A DNA stretch of 64,000 nt from an uncultured Prevotellaceae bacterium (GTDB lineage Bacteria > Bacteroidota > Bacteroidia > Bacteroidales > Bacteroidaceae). The translations under genes were made by a program, and so were the position numbers. The stretch covers positions 17,438-81,437 of the forward strand of contig CADAAR010000020.1 of assembly GCA_902785945.1 (NCBI GenBank), given 5' to 3'. Below the pieces are notes generated by a model. That model did not search any database, had not been told where the DNA came from, and saw nothing but the letters and a program-made list of their open reading frames with translations. Of the stretch, positions 55,479 to 63,891 are shown in pieces (the first letter of the stretch is position 1; each line of letters starts with the position of its first letter).

Positions 55479-56823
55479 GGGAAATCCAAAAGCATTTTTA
55501 GAGATACACCGCCAGGAGGCGGGCTACCGTCCGATTCACGATAGAATCCACGATTTTGGCGAGGTGGAGCAAACGCTCAGCACCCGCGAACGCAAACTGC
55601 AGGCCTCGCGCTGTATGGACTGTGGCGTACCCTTTTGTCATTGGGCCTGTCCGCTGGGCAACAAGGCGCCTGAATGGAACGACGCGCTTTACAAAGGCGA
55701 TTGGGAACTGGCCTATCGTCTGCTCAACAGCACCAACCCCTTCCCAGAGTTTACGGGTCGTATCTGTCCTGCGCTCTGCGAGAAAGCCTGTGTGCTGAAC
55801 CGTTTCAACCACGAGCCGACCACTAACCGCGAAGACGAGGCTGCCATTGTTGAGGCTGCTTTCCGCGAGGGCTATATTCAGCCAAAAACAGACATCGTAC
55901 GTAATGGTAAGAAGGTGGCTGTTATCGGTGCTGGTCCTGCCGGACTCGCTGCTGCCAACGACCTGAACCTGATGGGCTATCAGGTAACTGTCTTCGAGAA
56001 GAACGAAGCTGCGGGCGGACTCCTGCGCTACGGTATCCCCAACTTCAAGCTTAACAAGGCTATCATCGACCGCCGCATCGTCCTGCTGGAGCAAGAGGGC
56101 ATCGAGTTCAGATATAATTCTGAGTTCTCTGATTATTCCGAGTACGCCGATTATGATGCGATTGTGATCGCCACCGGCACGCCCACTGCCCGCGATCTCA
56201 AGGCCCCTGGCCGCGAACTCAAGGGCGTGCATTTCGCTCTCGAACTGCTCTCTCAGCAGAACCGCGTCCTCGCTGGTATGGAGTTCTCGAAGGACGAGCG
56301 CATCACCGCCAAAGGAAAAGATGTATTGGTGATTGGTGGTGGCGACACAGGTTCAGACTGCATCGGCACCGCCCATCGTCAGGGTTGTAAGAGTGTCACG
56401 CAGATTGAAATTATGCCTAAGCCCGTTGAAGGTCCTGAGGATCCGCAGAACCCCTGGCCCGAGTGGCCCCGCACCCTCAAGACGACTTCGAGTCATGAAG
56501 AGGGCTGCACCCGTCGTTGGAATATCAATACCCTTGAATTCTTGGGTGAGAACGGCAAACTGACAGGTGTGAAAATTCAGGAAATCGATTGGAAGCCGAA
56601 TCCTGAAGGTGGTCGTCCGATTATGGTCGAGAAGGGTAAGCCTGAGATTATCAAGGCCGAACTCGTGCTCTTGGCAATGGGCTTCCTCAAGCCTGAGCAT
56701 CCTGAATATCCAGAGAACGTCTTCGTCTGTGGCGACTCGGCCAATGGTGCCTCTCTCGTTGTTCGCGCGATGGCCTCTGGCCGTCAGACGGCTCAGAAGG
56801 TTGCCGCCTACCTCCAGCGCTGA
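55477..56823 (+). CDS. gltD: Glutamate synthase, small subunit
   Basis: 448 residues, usual length. Passes electrons from NAD(P)H to GltB. N-terminal Fe-S Cys set CMDCGVPFCHWACPLGN and CPALCEKACVLN; FAD fold VAVIGAGPAGLAAANDLNLMG near residue 145; NAD(P) fold VLVIGGGDTGSDCIGTAHRQG near residue 285; final FAD contact VFVCGDSANGASLVVRAMASGRQ. Begins right after the spacer repeat following gltB. Confidence 0.96.
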   Translation: MGNPKAFLEIHRQEAGYRPIHDRIHDFGEVEQTLSTRERKLQASRCMDCGVPFCHWACPLGNKAPEWNDALYKGDWELAYRLLNSTNPFPEFTGRICPALCEKACVLNRFNHEPTTNREDEAAIVEAAFREGYIQPKTDIVRNGKKVAVIGAGPAGLAAANDLNLMGYQVTVFEKNEAAGGLLRYGIPNFKLNKAIIDRRIVLLEQEGIEFRYNSEFSDYSEYADYDAIVIATGTPTARDLKAPGRELKGVHFALELLSQQNRVLAGMEFSKDERITAKGKDVLVIGGGDTGSDCIGTAHRQGCKSVTQIEIMPKPVEGPEDPQNPWPEWPRTLKTTSSHEEGCTRRWNINTLEFLGENGKLTGVKIQEIDWKPNPEGGRPIMVEKGKPEIIKAELVLLAMGFLKPEHPEYPENVFVCGDSANGASLVVRAMASGRQTAQKVAAYLQR

Positions 56824-56848
56824 TAATCACGCATAACCATAATAAAAG

Positions 56849-56882
56849 TCCCTGATTCTTTGCAGATATCAGGGATTTTTTT
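56849..56882 (+). terminator. Terminator of gltBD
   Basis: TCCCTGAT (56849-56856) pairs with ATCAGGGA (56868-56875), followed by TTTTTTT. The loop and 3' arm contain the -33 region of the next promoter. Confidence 0.85.
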
Positions 56883-56891
56883 GTACCTTTG
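56859..56891 (+). promoter_or_regulatory. Promoter of alkD-UDG pair, nested in the gltD terminator
   Basis: TTTG (56859-56862), 21 bases, TACCTTTG (56884-56891). The -7 box overlaps the end of the terminator T-run; the ATG at 56899 is 7 bases further, so the leader must be very short. Confidence 0.75.
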
Positions 56892-56898
56892 CCCCAAA

Positions 56899-57666
56899 AT
56901 GAATAAAATGACGGCAAAAGAGATTGTACACTATATGGAGTCGTTGCGCGATGATGAGCAGCGACAGATATTGATGCGGTTCTTCAAGACGGGCCCAGGT
57001 GAGTATGGCGAGGGTGATGAGTTCTTGGGACTGAAGGTGCCACAGACAAGGGAGGTTGTTAAGGCGGTTCCAAAGGATTTTCCCCTGAGCGAAGTGCCTG
57101 AGCTGCTGATGAACCGTTGGCACGAAGTGCGCCTCTGTGGCCTGCTGATTCTTGTGGCGAAGTTCGAAAAACTGGCTACGAAGCGGTTGGAAAACGACGA
57201 GAAGGCCATCAAGGCCCGCGACGAGATCCTCACGCTCTATCTGCAATATGCTGAGCAAGCGAACAATTGGGACCTCGTCGACCTCTCCGTTCATAAGATT
57301 CTTGGCCACTGGCTATTGCTGCCTTCCAACCTTGGCGACAAAGACTATAAGGTAAAACTCCTCGACTCTTTGGCGCAGAGCCCCTGTCTTTGGAAACAGC
57401 GTATGAGCATCGTCTGTTCGTGGAAAACCTCACAGATGGGCGATCCCTCGTGGTGCCTACGTTATGCTGAGATTCACCTCCATCATCCTCATGACTTGAT
57501 GCACAAGGCCGTTGGCTGGATGCTTCGTGAGATGGGTAAGCGCGTCTCGATGGATCTTCTTCGTGAATTCCTCCGTCAGCATGCTCACGAGATGCCTCGT
57601 ACGATGCTTCGCTACGCCATCGAAAAGATGCCGGAATCAGAACGACAATACTGGATGAAACAATGA
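56899..57666 (+). CDS. DNA alkylation repair protein (AlkD family)
   Basis: 255 residues from the ATG at 56899 (MNKMTAKEIV). HEAT-repeat alkylpurine glycosylase: FKTGPGEYGEGDEFLGLKVPQTREV, the helical repeats RWHEVRLCGLLILVAKFE, NNWDLVDLSVHKILG with the catalytic-type Asp region, and RMSIVCSWKTSQMG. Removes N3- and N7-alkylated purines. Overlaps the next gene by 4 bases, giving a two-gene base-excision repair unit. Confidence 0.93.
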   Translation: MNKMTAKEIVHYMESLRDDEQRQILMRFFKTGPGEYGEGDEFLGLKVPQTREVVKAVPKDFPLSEVPELLMNRWHEVRLCGLLILVAKFEKLATKRLENDEKAIKARDEILTLYLQYAEQANNWDLVDLSVHKILGHWLLLPSNLGDKDYKVKLLDSLAQSPCLWKQRMSIVCSWKTSQMGDPSWCLRYAEIHLHHPHDLMHKAVGWMLREMGKRVSMDLLREFLRQHAHEMPRTMLRYAIEKMPESERQYWMKQ

Positions 57667-58292
57667 CTTCCTATCTGAACACAGAGAATATCGCTCGCAA
57701 CAAGGACGGTGTGGAGTATCATCCGCTCAAACCTTTCCTGCCTGAGAATGCGAAGGTGCTGTTCTTGGGCAGCTTCCCGCCGCAGCGCAAGCGATGGAGT
57801 ATGGATTTCTTTTATCCGAATTTTATCAATGACCACTGGAGATTGGAGGGACAGCTGTTCTTTGGCGACAAAAATCATTTTGTGGACGTAGAAGCGAAGC
57901 GTTTTAAGATTGATGAGATTGTGGCGTTCTGTCAAGAAAAAGGACTTGCTTTCTTTGATACTTCTACCGCTATCCGTCGCTTGCAGGATAATGCCTCAGA
58001 TAAATTCCTTGAGGTGGTGGAGTCAACAGATATTCGTGCACTTCTGCATCAGTTGCCGCATTGTCGCGCCATCGTTACCACAGGCGAGAAAGCCACTGAA
58101 ACCATCTGCGCCTCGCTCGGCATCCAGGTTGTCCCTAAGGTCAATACATACGTTACGATCCCTGAGACAAACAATCTCGATGGCGACCCCATTCTCCTTT
58201 ACCGCCTGCCATCCTCCTCACGCGCCTATCCTCTGTCCTTCGACAAAAAGGCAGCAGCGTATCATCAAATGTTCAAGCGGGTCTTGGGCTAA
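57663..58292 (+). CDS. Uracil-DNA glycosylase superfamily protein
   Basis: 209 residues. VLFLGSFPPQRKRWSMDFFYPN (near residue 35) has the GSFPP motif of the MUG-like branch, and the C-terminal RLPSSSRAYPLSFDKKAAAY supplies the second catalytic loop with Ser in place of the usual His-Pro motif. Middle segment AIVTTGEKATETI is typical of the fold. Likely removes a damaged or mismatched base; which base is not evident. Converges with the suhB-like gene, overlapping by 4 bases. Confidence 0.8.
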   Translation: MTSYLNTENIARNKDGVEYHPLKPFLPENAKVLFLGSFPPQRKRWSMDFFYPNFINDHWRLEGQLFFGDKNHFVDVEAKRFKIDEIVAFCQEKGLAFFDTSTAIRRLQDNASDKFLEVVESTDIRALLHQLPHCRAIVTTGEKATETICASLGIQVVPKVNTYVTIPETNNLDGDPILLYRLPSSSRAYPLSFDKKAAAYHQMFKRVLG

Positions 58293-59086
58293 CGCTGAAC
58301 GCCGGCTTTGCTGATTACTGAAAGCAGGTCATGTTGAATGATACCGTTGGTGGCTACGACACTGTCGCCCTGAGTAAAATCCTCTTCGCCATCATAGTTG
58401 GTCACAATACCGCCAGCCTCTTTCACAATCAGTGAGCCTGCCATATAGTCCCACTGGCCAATGTACTTTTCAGCATAACCGTCGAGCCGTCCTGCAGCCA
58501 CATAACAGAGTGCCATCGCTGCAGAGCCACACATGCGGATGCTGCCTACATGGCCGTAAAGCTGGTCAATCAAACGCTTGATGACTGGTTTGTAGGCATC
58601 GCTATTATAAGGCAACTGCAGGCAGAGTAAGGCATCCTGAAGTTTCTGGTTGCTAACCCTCAACGCTGTGCCGTTCATGTAAGATCCACCATCCTGCCAA
58701 GCATAGTAGCACTCATCATGACACACCTCGTAAACCACACCCAGTTGTACCTCATGACCCTGTAGCAGGGCTATGCTCACTGCGTACGGCGCATACTGAT
58801 GTATAAAGTTAGTGGTGCCATCAAGCGGATCTACTACCCAAGTAAGATCGCTTCTCTGGTCGTTCTTGGCGGTTCCCTCTTCGGTAATGAATCCTGCCTC
58901 AGGCAGCAACTCGCGCAGTGCACTCACGATTCGCAATTCAGAACCCTTGTCGACATACGACACATAATCGTGAGCGTGCTTGCGCTCCACACTTTCCAAC
59001 GAGAACTTGCTCCTTTCCTCTCTGATATACGCTCCTGCCTGCTGGGCAATCTTGCAGACAGCGCTGGTCAATTTTTCTAATGTCAT
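58289..59086 (-). CDS. Inositol monophosphatase family protein
   Basis: 265 residues. Metal-binding motifs: FITEEGTAK (Glu), VVDPLDGTTNFIH, and WDYMAGSLIVKEAGG with the third Asp. Members hydrolyse inositol phosphates, PAP or sugar phosphates; which substrate applies is not evident (SuhB- or CysQ-like). Has its own promoter whose -7 box ends only 5 bases before the ATG. Confidence 0.9.
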   Translation of the reverse strand: MTLEKLTSAVCKIAQQAGAYIREERSKFSLESVERKHAHDYVSYVDKGSELRIVSALRELLPEAGFITEEGTAKNDQRSDLTWVVDPLDGTTNFIHQYAPYAVSIALLQGHEVQLGVVYEVCHDECYYAWQDGGSYMNGTALRVSNQKLQDALLCLQLPYNSDAYKPVIKRLIDQLYGHVGSIRMCGSAAMALCYVAAGRLDGYAEKYIGQWDYMAGSLIVKEAGGIVTNYDGEEDFTQGDSVVATNGIIQHDLLSVISKAGVQR

Positions 59087-59091
59087 GGGTG

Positions 59092-59123
59092 CAAAGGTAG
59101 GACTTTATCTCGAATCCACCAAA
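59092..59123 (-). promoter_or_regulatory. Promoter of the inositol monophosphatase family gene (leaderless type)
   Basis: Minus strand TTTG (59120-59123), 20 bases, TACCTTTG (59092-59099). The ATG begins 5 bases after the box, so the transcript is probably leaderless or nearly so. Confidence 0.85.
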
Positions 59124-59241
59124 TTTTATGGGTAAAATTGCTAAAAATGATGCAGCGGATAGGTTAAATTGACACTTTGCAAGAAGATAGAGGGATATGA
59201 TGTCGAAGTGTAAATGAAAAAGTGTGATTTCTGGCGGAATA

Positions 59242-59282
59242 CTTTACAAAATGACAGTTTTTTTAATTTTCTACAAACAAAA
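59242..59282 (+). promoter_or_regulatory. Nitrogen-type upstream regulatory region of dapF-dapL-glnN
   Basis: CTTTACAAAATGACAG (59242-59257) then TTTTCTACAAACAAAA, ending 35-36 bases before the -7 box. Close match to glnK (CTTACAAAGTGTCAG then TTTTAACAATCAAAA). Further upstream, AAGTGTAAATGAAAAAGT (about 59205) resembles AAGTGTAACAAAATGAAAGT of glnK. Confidence 0.72.
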
Positions 59283-59294
59283 GGGATAGTTTCT

Positions 59295-59325
59295 TTTGTG
59301 GTTTCTAACTTTTTGTATACCTTTG
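59295..59325 (+). promoter_or_regulatory. Promoter of dapF-dapL-glnN
   Basis: TTTG (59295-59298), 19 bases, TACCTTTG (59318-59325), 50 bases before the dapF ATG. Confidence 0.82.
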
Positions 59326-59375
59326 CACTCGAAAAAGTTACAAAAAGATAGCAAACTTCCAGAAAAGGTAGCAAT

Positions 59376-60200
59376 ATGACAGAGAAAATCAGATTTACCA
59401 AGATGCATGGTTGCGGCAATGACTACATCTATATCAATATGATGGAGCAAAAGATTGCTGATCCACAGGCCGCCGCCATCGCCTGGAGCGACCGCCATAA
59501 AGGCATCGGCTCCGACGGTTTGGTGCTGATAGGTGCATCGACGGTGCCTGAGGCTGACTTCAGCATGCGCATCTTCAATGCTGACGGCTCAGAGGCTATG
59601 ATGTGTGGCAATGCGAGCCGTTGTATCGGTAAGTATCTGTATGAGCGCGGACTGACAGACAAGACAGAGATACGGCTGCAGACGCTGTCGGGGGTGAAGA
59701 CACTGCTGCTGCATGTGAGTGGCGGTATCGTGGAGCGTGTGACGGTGGATATGCTGGAGCCGAAGTTTGAGGACGAGTCGCAGTTTGTGGCTGGTCGCAG
59801 TCAGGGACACGGTACGTTCGTTTCGATGGGCAATCCACACTACGTGATCTTCACAGACTATGTGGATCAGGTAGGAGAAACAGGACGCTTGCTGGAAGTG
59901 CATCCGGCTTTTCCGCAACGCTGCAACATTGAGTTTGCCTGTGTTCAGGCTGATGGAAGTATTCGCACTCGCGTTTGGGAACGTGGCAGCGGGATTACGA
60001 TGGCCTGTGGAACGGGTGCGTGCGCTACGGCTGTTGCTGCAGCCCTCACTGGCAAGACTGGTCGGAAGAGCCAGATTGTGATGGACGGCGGCATGCTGAG
60101 CATCGAATGGCGAGAGAGTGACAACCACGTTTATATGACGGGTCCCGCCACGTTCGTCTTCGACGGAGAAATAGAATTAAGCAAACTTCAAACACAATAA
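59376..60200 (+). CDS. dapF: Diaminopimelate epimerase
   Basis: 274 residues. Interconverts LL- and meso-DAP for lysine and peptidoglycan. Catalytic cysteines are Cys77 in MMCGNASRC and Cys211 in [23 protein letters not shown] at the N-terminus is typical. The first motif has Ala-Ser where many homologues have Gly-Ala. Followed by dapL after 6 bases; the two enzymes act in sequence. Confidence 0.95.
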   Translation: MTEKIRFTKMHGCGNDYIYINMMEQKIADPQAAAIAWSDRHKGIGSDGLVLIGASTVPEADFSMRIFNADGSEAMMCGNASRCIGKYLYERGLTDKTEIRLQTLSGVKTLLLHVSGGIVERVTVDMLEPKFEDESQFVAGRSQGHGTFVSMGNPHYVIFTDYVDQVGETGRLLEVHPAFPQRCNIEFACVQADGSIRTRVWERGSGITMACGTGACATAVAAALTGKTGRKSQIVMDGGMLSIEWRESDNHVYMTGPATFVFDGEIELSKLQTQ

Positions 60201-60206
60201 AAGACT

Positions 60207-61445
60207 ATGGCATTAGTAAACATTCATTTCCTGAACCTTCAGAACAACTACTTGTTCGCTGACATCGCCAAGAAGGTAAACGCCTTCAAGGTGATGCACC
60301 CCAAGGCCGACGTGATCTCGTTGGGCATTGGCGACGTGACGCAACCATTGGCACCTGCCGTAGTGGAGGCGATGCATAAGGCTGCTCACGAGATGGGTAC
60401 CGTCAAGGGGTTCAGAGGCTACGGTCCTGAACAGGGCTACGACTTCCTGCGTGAGGCTATTCTGAAGAACGACTTCCTGCCACGTGGCGTACACCTCAGT
60501 ATTGATGAGATTTTCATCAACGACGGTGCGAAGTCAGACACAGGTAATTTCCAGGAACTGCTGCACTGGGACAACTTCATCGGAGTGACCGATCCCATCT
60601 ACCCTGTCTATATCGACTCGAACGTGATGATAGGTCGCTGCGGTACTTATCGCGATGGGCGTTGGACAAACGTGCGCTACCTGCCGACAACAGCCGAGAA
60701 CGGGTTCATACCTGAACTGCCCAAGGGTAGGCCGGTGGATGTGATCTATCTCTGCTATCCCAACAACCCAACGGGTACGGTCATCACCAAGCAAGAACTG
60801 CGTAAGTGGGTGAATTATGCACTGAAAAACGATGCACTCATACTCTACGATGCTGCTTATCAGGCTTATATTCGCGATCCGGAGATACCACATTCAATCT
60901 TTGAGATTCGTGGTGCGAGGAAGTGTGCCGTCGAGTTCCATTCGTTCTCGAAGACGGCAGGATTCACAGGTGTACGCTGCGGTTATACGGTGGTGCCGAA
61001 AGAGGTAACCGTTTCGACCTTCGAGGGTGAGCGCATTCCCCTGAACCAGTTGTGGCTGCGCAGACAGTGTACGAAGTTCAACGGTACGAGTTACATCTCA
61101 CAACGCGCTGCCGAGGCTATCTACACACCTGAGGGCAAACAGCAGATAAAACAGACCATCGATTATTATATGGACAATGCCCATCTGATGCTCACCAAAC
61201 TGCGCGCCCTTGGTTTCGAGGTCTATGGCGGTGAGAATGCCCCTTATATTTGGATGCGCACTTCAGAAGGTATGGGGTCGTGGCAGTTCTTCGAAGCCCT
61301 GCTCTATGGTGCTAATGTGGTCTGCACACCAGGTGTCGGCTTCGGTCCCAGTGGCGAGGGCTACGTGCGCTTCACTGCCTTTGGTAGTCGTGAAAAAACA
61401 GAAGAAGCATTAACGAGAATAGAAAACTGGACAAAACAACATTAA
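60207..61445 (+). CDS. dapL: LL-Diaminopimelate aminotransferase
   Basis: 412 residues. Makes LL-DAP directly from tetrahydrodipicolinate using glutamate. Fold-type I PLP enzyme: VISLGIGDVTQPL near the N-terminus, YLCYPNNPTGTVIT, ILYDAAYQAYI, and the PLP lysine Lys249 in EFHSFSKTAGFTGVRCG. The Bacteroidetes/plant type. Its use of glutamate may explain why it shares an operon with glutamine synthetase. Confidence 0.95.
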   Translation: MALVNIHFLNLQNNYLFADIAKKVNAFKVMHPKADVISLGIGDVTQPLAPAVVEAMHKAAHEMGTVKGFRGYGPEQGYDFLREAILKNDFLPRGVHLSIDEIFINDGAKSDTGNFQELLHWDNFIGVTDPIYPVYIDSNVMIGRCGTYRDGRWTNVRYLPTTAENGFIPELPKGRPVDVIYLCYPNNPTGTVITKQELRKWVNYALKNDALILYDAAYQAYIRDPEIPHSIFEIRGARKCAVEFHSFSKTAGFTGVRCGYTVVPKEVTVSTFEGERIPLNQLWLRRQCTKFNGTSYISQRAAEAIYTPEGKQQIKQTIDYYMDNAHLMLTKLRALGFEVYGGENAPYIWMRTSEGMGSWQFFEALLYGANVVCTPGVGFGPSGEGYVRFTAFGSREKTEEALTRIENWTKQH

Positions 61446-61458
61446 ACACAACACAATT

Positions 61459-63675
61459 ATGGAAGCATTAAGATTTCAGGTTGTCGGTGAGGCATTCAAG
61501 AAGAAGCCGCTCGACGTAAAAACACCAAGTGAGAGACCTTACGAGTATTTTGGTAAGAAGGTCTTCAACCGTGAGAAGATGTACAAGTACTTGCCGAAGG
61601 ACGTGTATGAGAAGATGATTGACGTGATTGATAATGGTGCACGTCTCGATAGAGCCGTTGCCGACGCTGTGGCTGCTGGTATGAAGCAGTGGGCTACGGA
61701 GAACGGTGTAACGCACTATACCCACTGGTTCCAGCCGCTGACAGAAGGTACCGCCGAGAAGCACGATTCGTTTATCGAGCACGACGGCAAGGGTGGTATG
61801 GTAGAGGAGTTCACTGGCAAGCTGCTCGTACAGCAGGAGCCGGATGCCTCTTCGTTCCCCTCTGGTGGTATCCGCTCAACCTTCGAGGCACGCGGTTATT
61901 CGGCCTGGGATCCCACATCGCCGGTATTCATCATCGACGATACGCTGTGTATCCCCACCGTATTTATTTCTTATAGTGGTGAGGCGCTCGACTATAAGGC
62001 TCCGCTGCTGCGCGCCCTGCACGCTGTAAACGTGGCCGCTGTGGATGTCTGTCACTATTTCGATCCCGCTGTGAAGAAGGTGACGTCAAACCTCGGCTGG
62101 GAGCAGGAGTATTTCCTGGTGGATGAAGGTCTGTATGCAGCCCGTCCTGACCTGTTGCTGACAGGCCGTACGTTGATGGGTCACGACTCTGCCAAGAACC
62201 AGCAGATGGATGACCACTACTTCGGATCTATTCCTGAGCGTGTGGCTGCCTTCATGCGCGACCTTGAGATTCAGGCTTTGGAACTCGGTGTTCCCTGTAA
62301 GACACGCCACAACGAGGTAGCCCCCAACCAGTTTGAGTTGGCGCCTATCTTCGAGGAGACGAACCTGGCCGTCGACCACAATATGATGCTGATGTCGCTG
62401 ATGAAGAAGGTGGCTCGCAAGCATGGCTTCCGCGTGCTGTTGCACGAGAAACCGTTTGCCGGCATCAACGGATCAGGTAAGCATAACAACTGGTCGCTGA
62501 GCACGGATACTGGTGTGCTGCTGCACGCCCCTGGCAAGACTGCCGAGCAGAACCTGCGTTTCGCAACTTTCATCGTTGAGACGCTGATGGGTGTATACAA
62601 GCACAACGGACTGCTGAAGGCCTCTATCATGAGTGCTACTAACGCACACCGTCTGGGTGCCAACGAGGCTCCTCCCGCCATTGTTTCTTCATTCCTCGGC
62701 AAGCAGGTTTCTGAGCTGCTCGACCACATCGAGAAGGCTGATAAAGAAGATGTCCTCGCTATGAGCGGTAAGCAGGGTCTGAAGATGGATATTCCTGAGA
62801 TTCCTGAGCTGTTGATAGATAATACCGACCGTAACCGTACGTCGCCATTTGCCTTTACTGGTAACCGTTTCGAGTTCCGTGCTGTGGGGTCTGAGGCCAA
62901 CTGCGCCAGTGCAATGATAGCCCTGAACAGCGCCGTTGCTGAGGCACTGGTTGATTTCAAGAAACGTGTAGATGCTAAGATTCCTGAGTTTGAGAAGAAA
63001 CTCGCAGGCACTGGCCACAGCGCTACTTTCCACGCTATCATCGACGTGCTGCGTGAGGATATCAAGACCTGTAAGCCTATCCGCTTCGACGGTAACGGTT
63101 ACTCAGACGAGTGGGTTCTGGAGGCTGCAAAGCGCGGTCTGGACGTTGAGAAGAGCTGTCCGAAGATCTTTGAGCGTTATCTTGACAAGGAGAGCATTGC
63201 AATGTTCGAGAGTCTGGGCGTGATGACGAAGAAGGAACTCGAGGCCCGCAATGAGGTGAAGTGGGAAACCTACACCAAGAAGATTCAGATTGAGGCTCGT
63301 GTGCTGGGCGACTTGTCAATGAACCACATTATCCCTGTAGCGACTAGTTATCAGAGCCAGTTGCTGAAGAACGTGGAGAATATGGCTGCCATCTTCCCCG
63401 TCGACAAGGCCGAGAAACTTTCTGCCCGTAATATCAAGATTATCGAAGAGATTGCTGAGCGCACATCTGCTATCGAGAAAGGTGTGGAAGAGTTGGTTAA
63501 CGCCCGTAAACTGGCTAATAAGATTGAGGACGAACACGACAAGGCTATCGCCTACCACGACAAGGTAGAGCCGAAACTTGACGAGATTCGTTATGAGATC
63601 GATAAACTGGAGCTTATTGTGGACGACGCTCTCTGGCCATTGCCAAAATATAGAGAATTGCTGTTCATTCGATAA
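61459..63675 (+). CDS. glnN: Glutamine synthetase type III
   Basis: 738 residues, the size of the GSIII class, which replaces GSI in many Bacteroidetes. N-terminal FGKKVFNREKMYKYLPK and HYTHWFQPLTEGTAEKHDSF are GSIII-specific; catalytic-domain segments GWEQEYFLVDEG, RHNEVAPNQFELAPIFEE and KPFAGINGSGKHNNWSL follow, and NRTSPFAFTGNRFEFRAVGS carries the conserved Arg/Glu. A helical C-terminal region follows. Third gene of the nitrogen-controlled dapF-dapL-glnN unit, 13 bases after dapL; forms the GS/GOGAT cycle with gltBD. Confidence 0.97.
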   Translation: MEALRFQVVGEAFKKKPLDVKTPSERPYEYFGKKVFNREKMYKYLPKDVYEKMIDVIDNGARLDRAVADAVAAGMKQWATENGVTHYTHWFQPLTEGTAEKHDSFIEHDGKGGMVEEFTGKLLVQQEPDASSFPSGGIRSTFEARGYSAWDPTSPVFIIDDTLCIPTVFISYSGEALDYKAPLLRALHAVNVAAVDVCHYFDPAVKKVTSNLGWEQEYFLVDEGLYAARPDLLLTGRTLMGHDSAKNQQMDDHYFGSIPERVAAFMRDLEIQALELGVPCKTRHNEVAPNQFELAPIFEETNLAVDHNMMLMSLMKKVARKHGFRVLLHEKPFAGINGSGKHNNWSLSTDTGVLLHAPGKTAEQNLRFATFIVETLMGVYKHNGLLKASIMSATNAHRLGANEAPPAIVSSFLGKQVSELLDHIEKADKEDVLAMSGKQGLKMDIPEIPELLIDNTDRNRTSPFAFTGNRFEFRAVGSEANCASAMIALNSAVAEALVDFKKRVDAKIPEFEKKLAGTGHSATFHAIIDVLREDIKTCKPIRFDGNGYSDEWVLEAAKRGLDVEKSCPKIFERYLDKESIAMFESLGVMTKKELEARNEVKWETYTKKIQIEARVLGDLSMNHIIPVATSYQSQLLKNVENMAAIFPVDKAEKLSARNIKIIEEIAERTSAIEKGVEELVNARKLANKIEDEHDKAIAYHDKVEPKLDEIRYEIDKLELIVDDALWPLPKYRELLFIR

Positions 63676-63710
63676 CTCGATAACCTTTTTTGGTTGTTTG
63701 AAGTTTGCGA

Positions 63711-63740
63711 GGGGCTCGACACTGTGAAGTATCGAGCCCC
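63711..63740 (+). terminator. Hairpin after glnN
   Basis: GGGGCTCGA (63711-63719) pairs with TCGAGCCCC (63732-63740), 35 bases after the glnN stop. Only AATTTG follows, so the T-tract is weak. Confidence 0.65.
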
Positions 63741-63763
63741 AATTTGTATGATATAAAAGAAAG

Positions 63764-63805
63764 TGATCCCGTTGGGATTCAAACCCAAGACCTTCAGAAC
63801 CGGAA
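63764..63805 (-). other. 3' half of tRNA-Arg(CCG): likely attachment site
   Basis: On the minus strand: anticodon loop TTCCGGT (anticodon CCG), 3' anticodon stem TCTGA, variable AGGTC, T arm TTGGG-TTTGAAT-CCCAA, acceptor CGGGATC and A73. The matching 5' anticodon stem (TCAGA), D arm and 5' acceptor are absent; the tRNA pattern stops at the anticodon loop. This is what an integrase leaves when an element inserts into a tRNA 3' end. The native flank is the glnN side, so the element lies to the right. The remaining bases to 64000 contain no gene. Confidence 0.75.
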
Positions 63806-63869
63806 ACAAACGCTGAAATCTCCCAAAACGCCTTTATTTATCGGCCTTTCAAGGATTCGCCCTTTTCAC

Positions 63870-63891
63870 TTTGCGGCTATTTTGCGGCTAT
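63870..63891. repeat. Tandem 11-bp repeat next to the attachment site
   Basis: Two adjacent copies of TTTGCGGCTAT (63870-63880 and 63881-63891), about 65 bases inside the presumed element. They could be arm-type integrase or excisionase sites; no protein evidence in the window. Confidence 0.5.
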
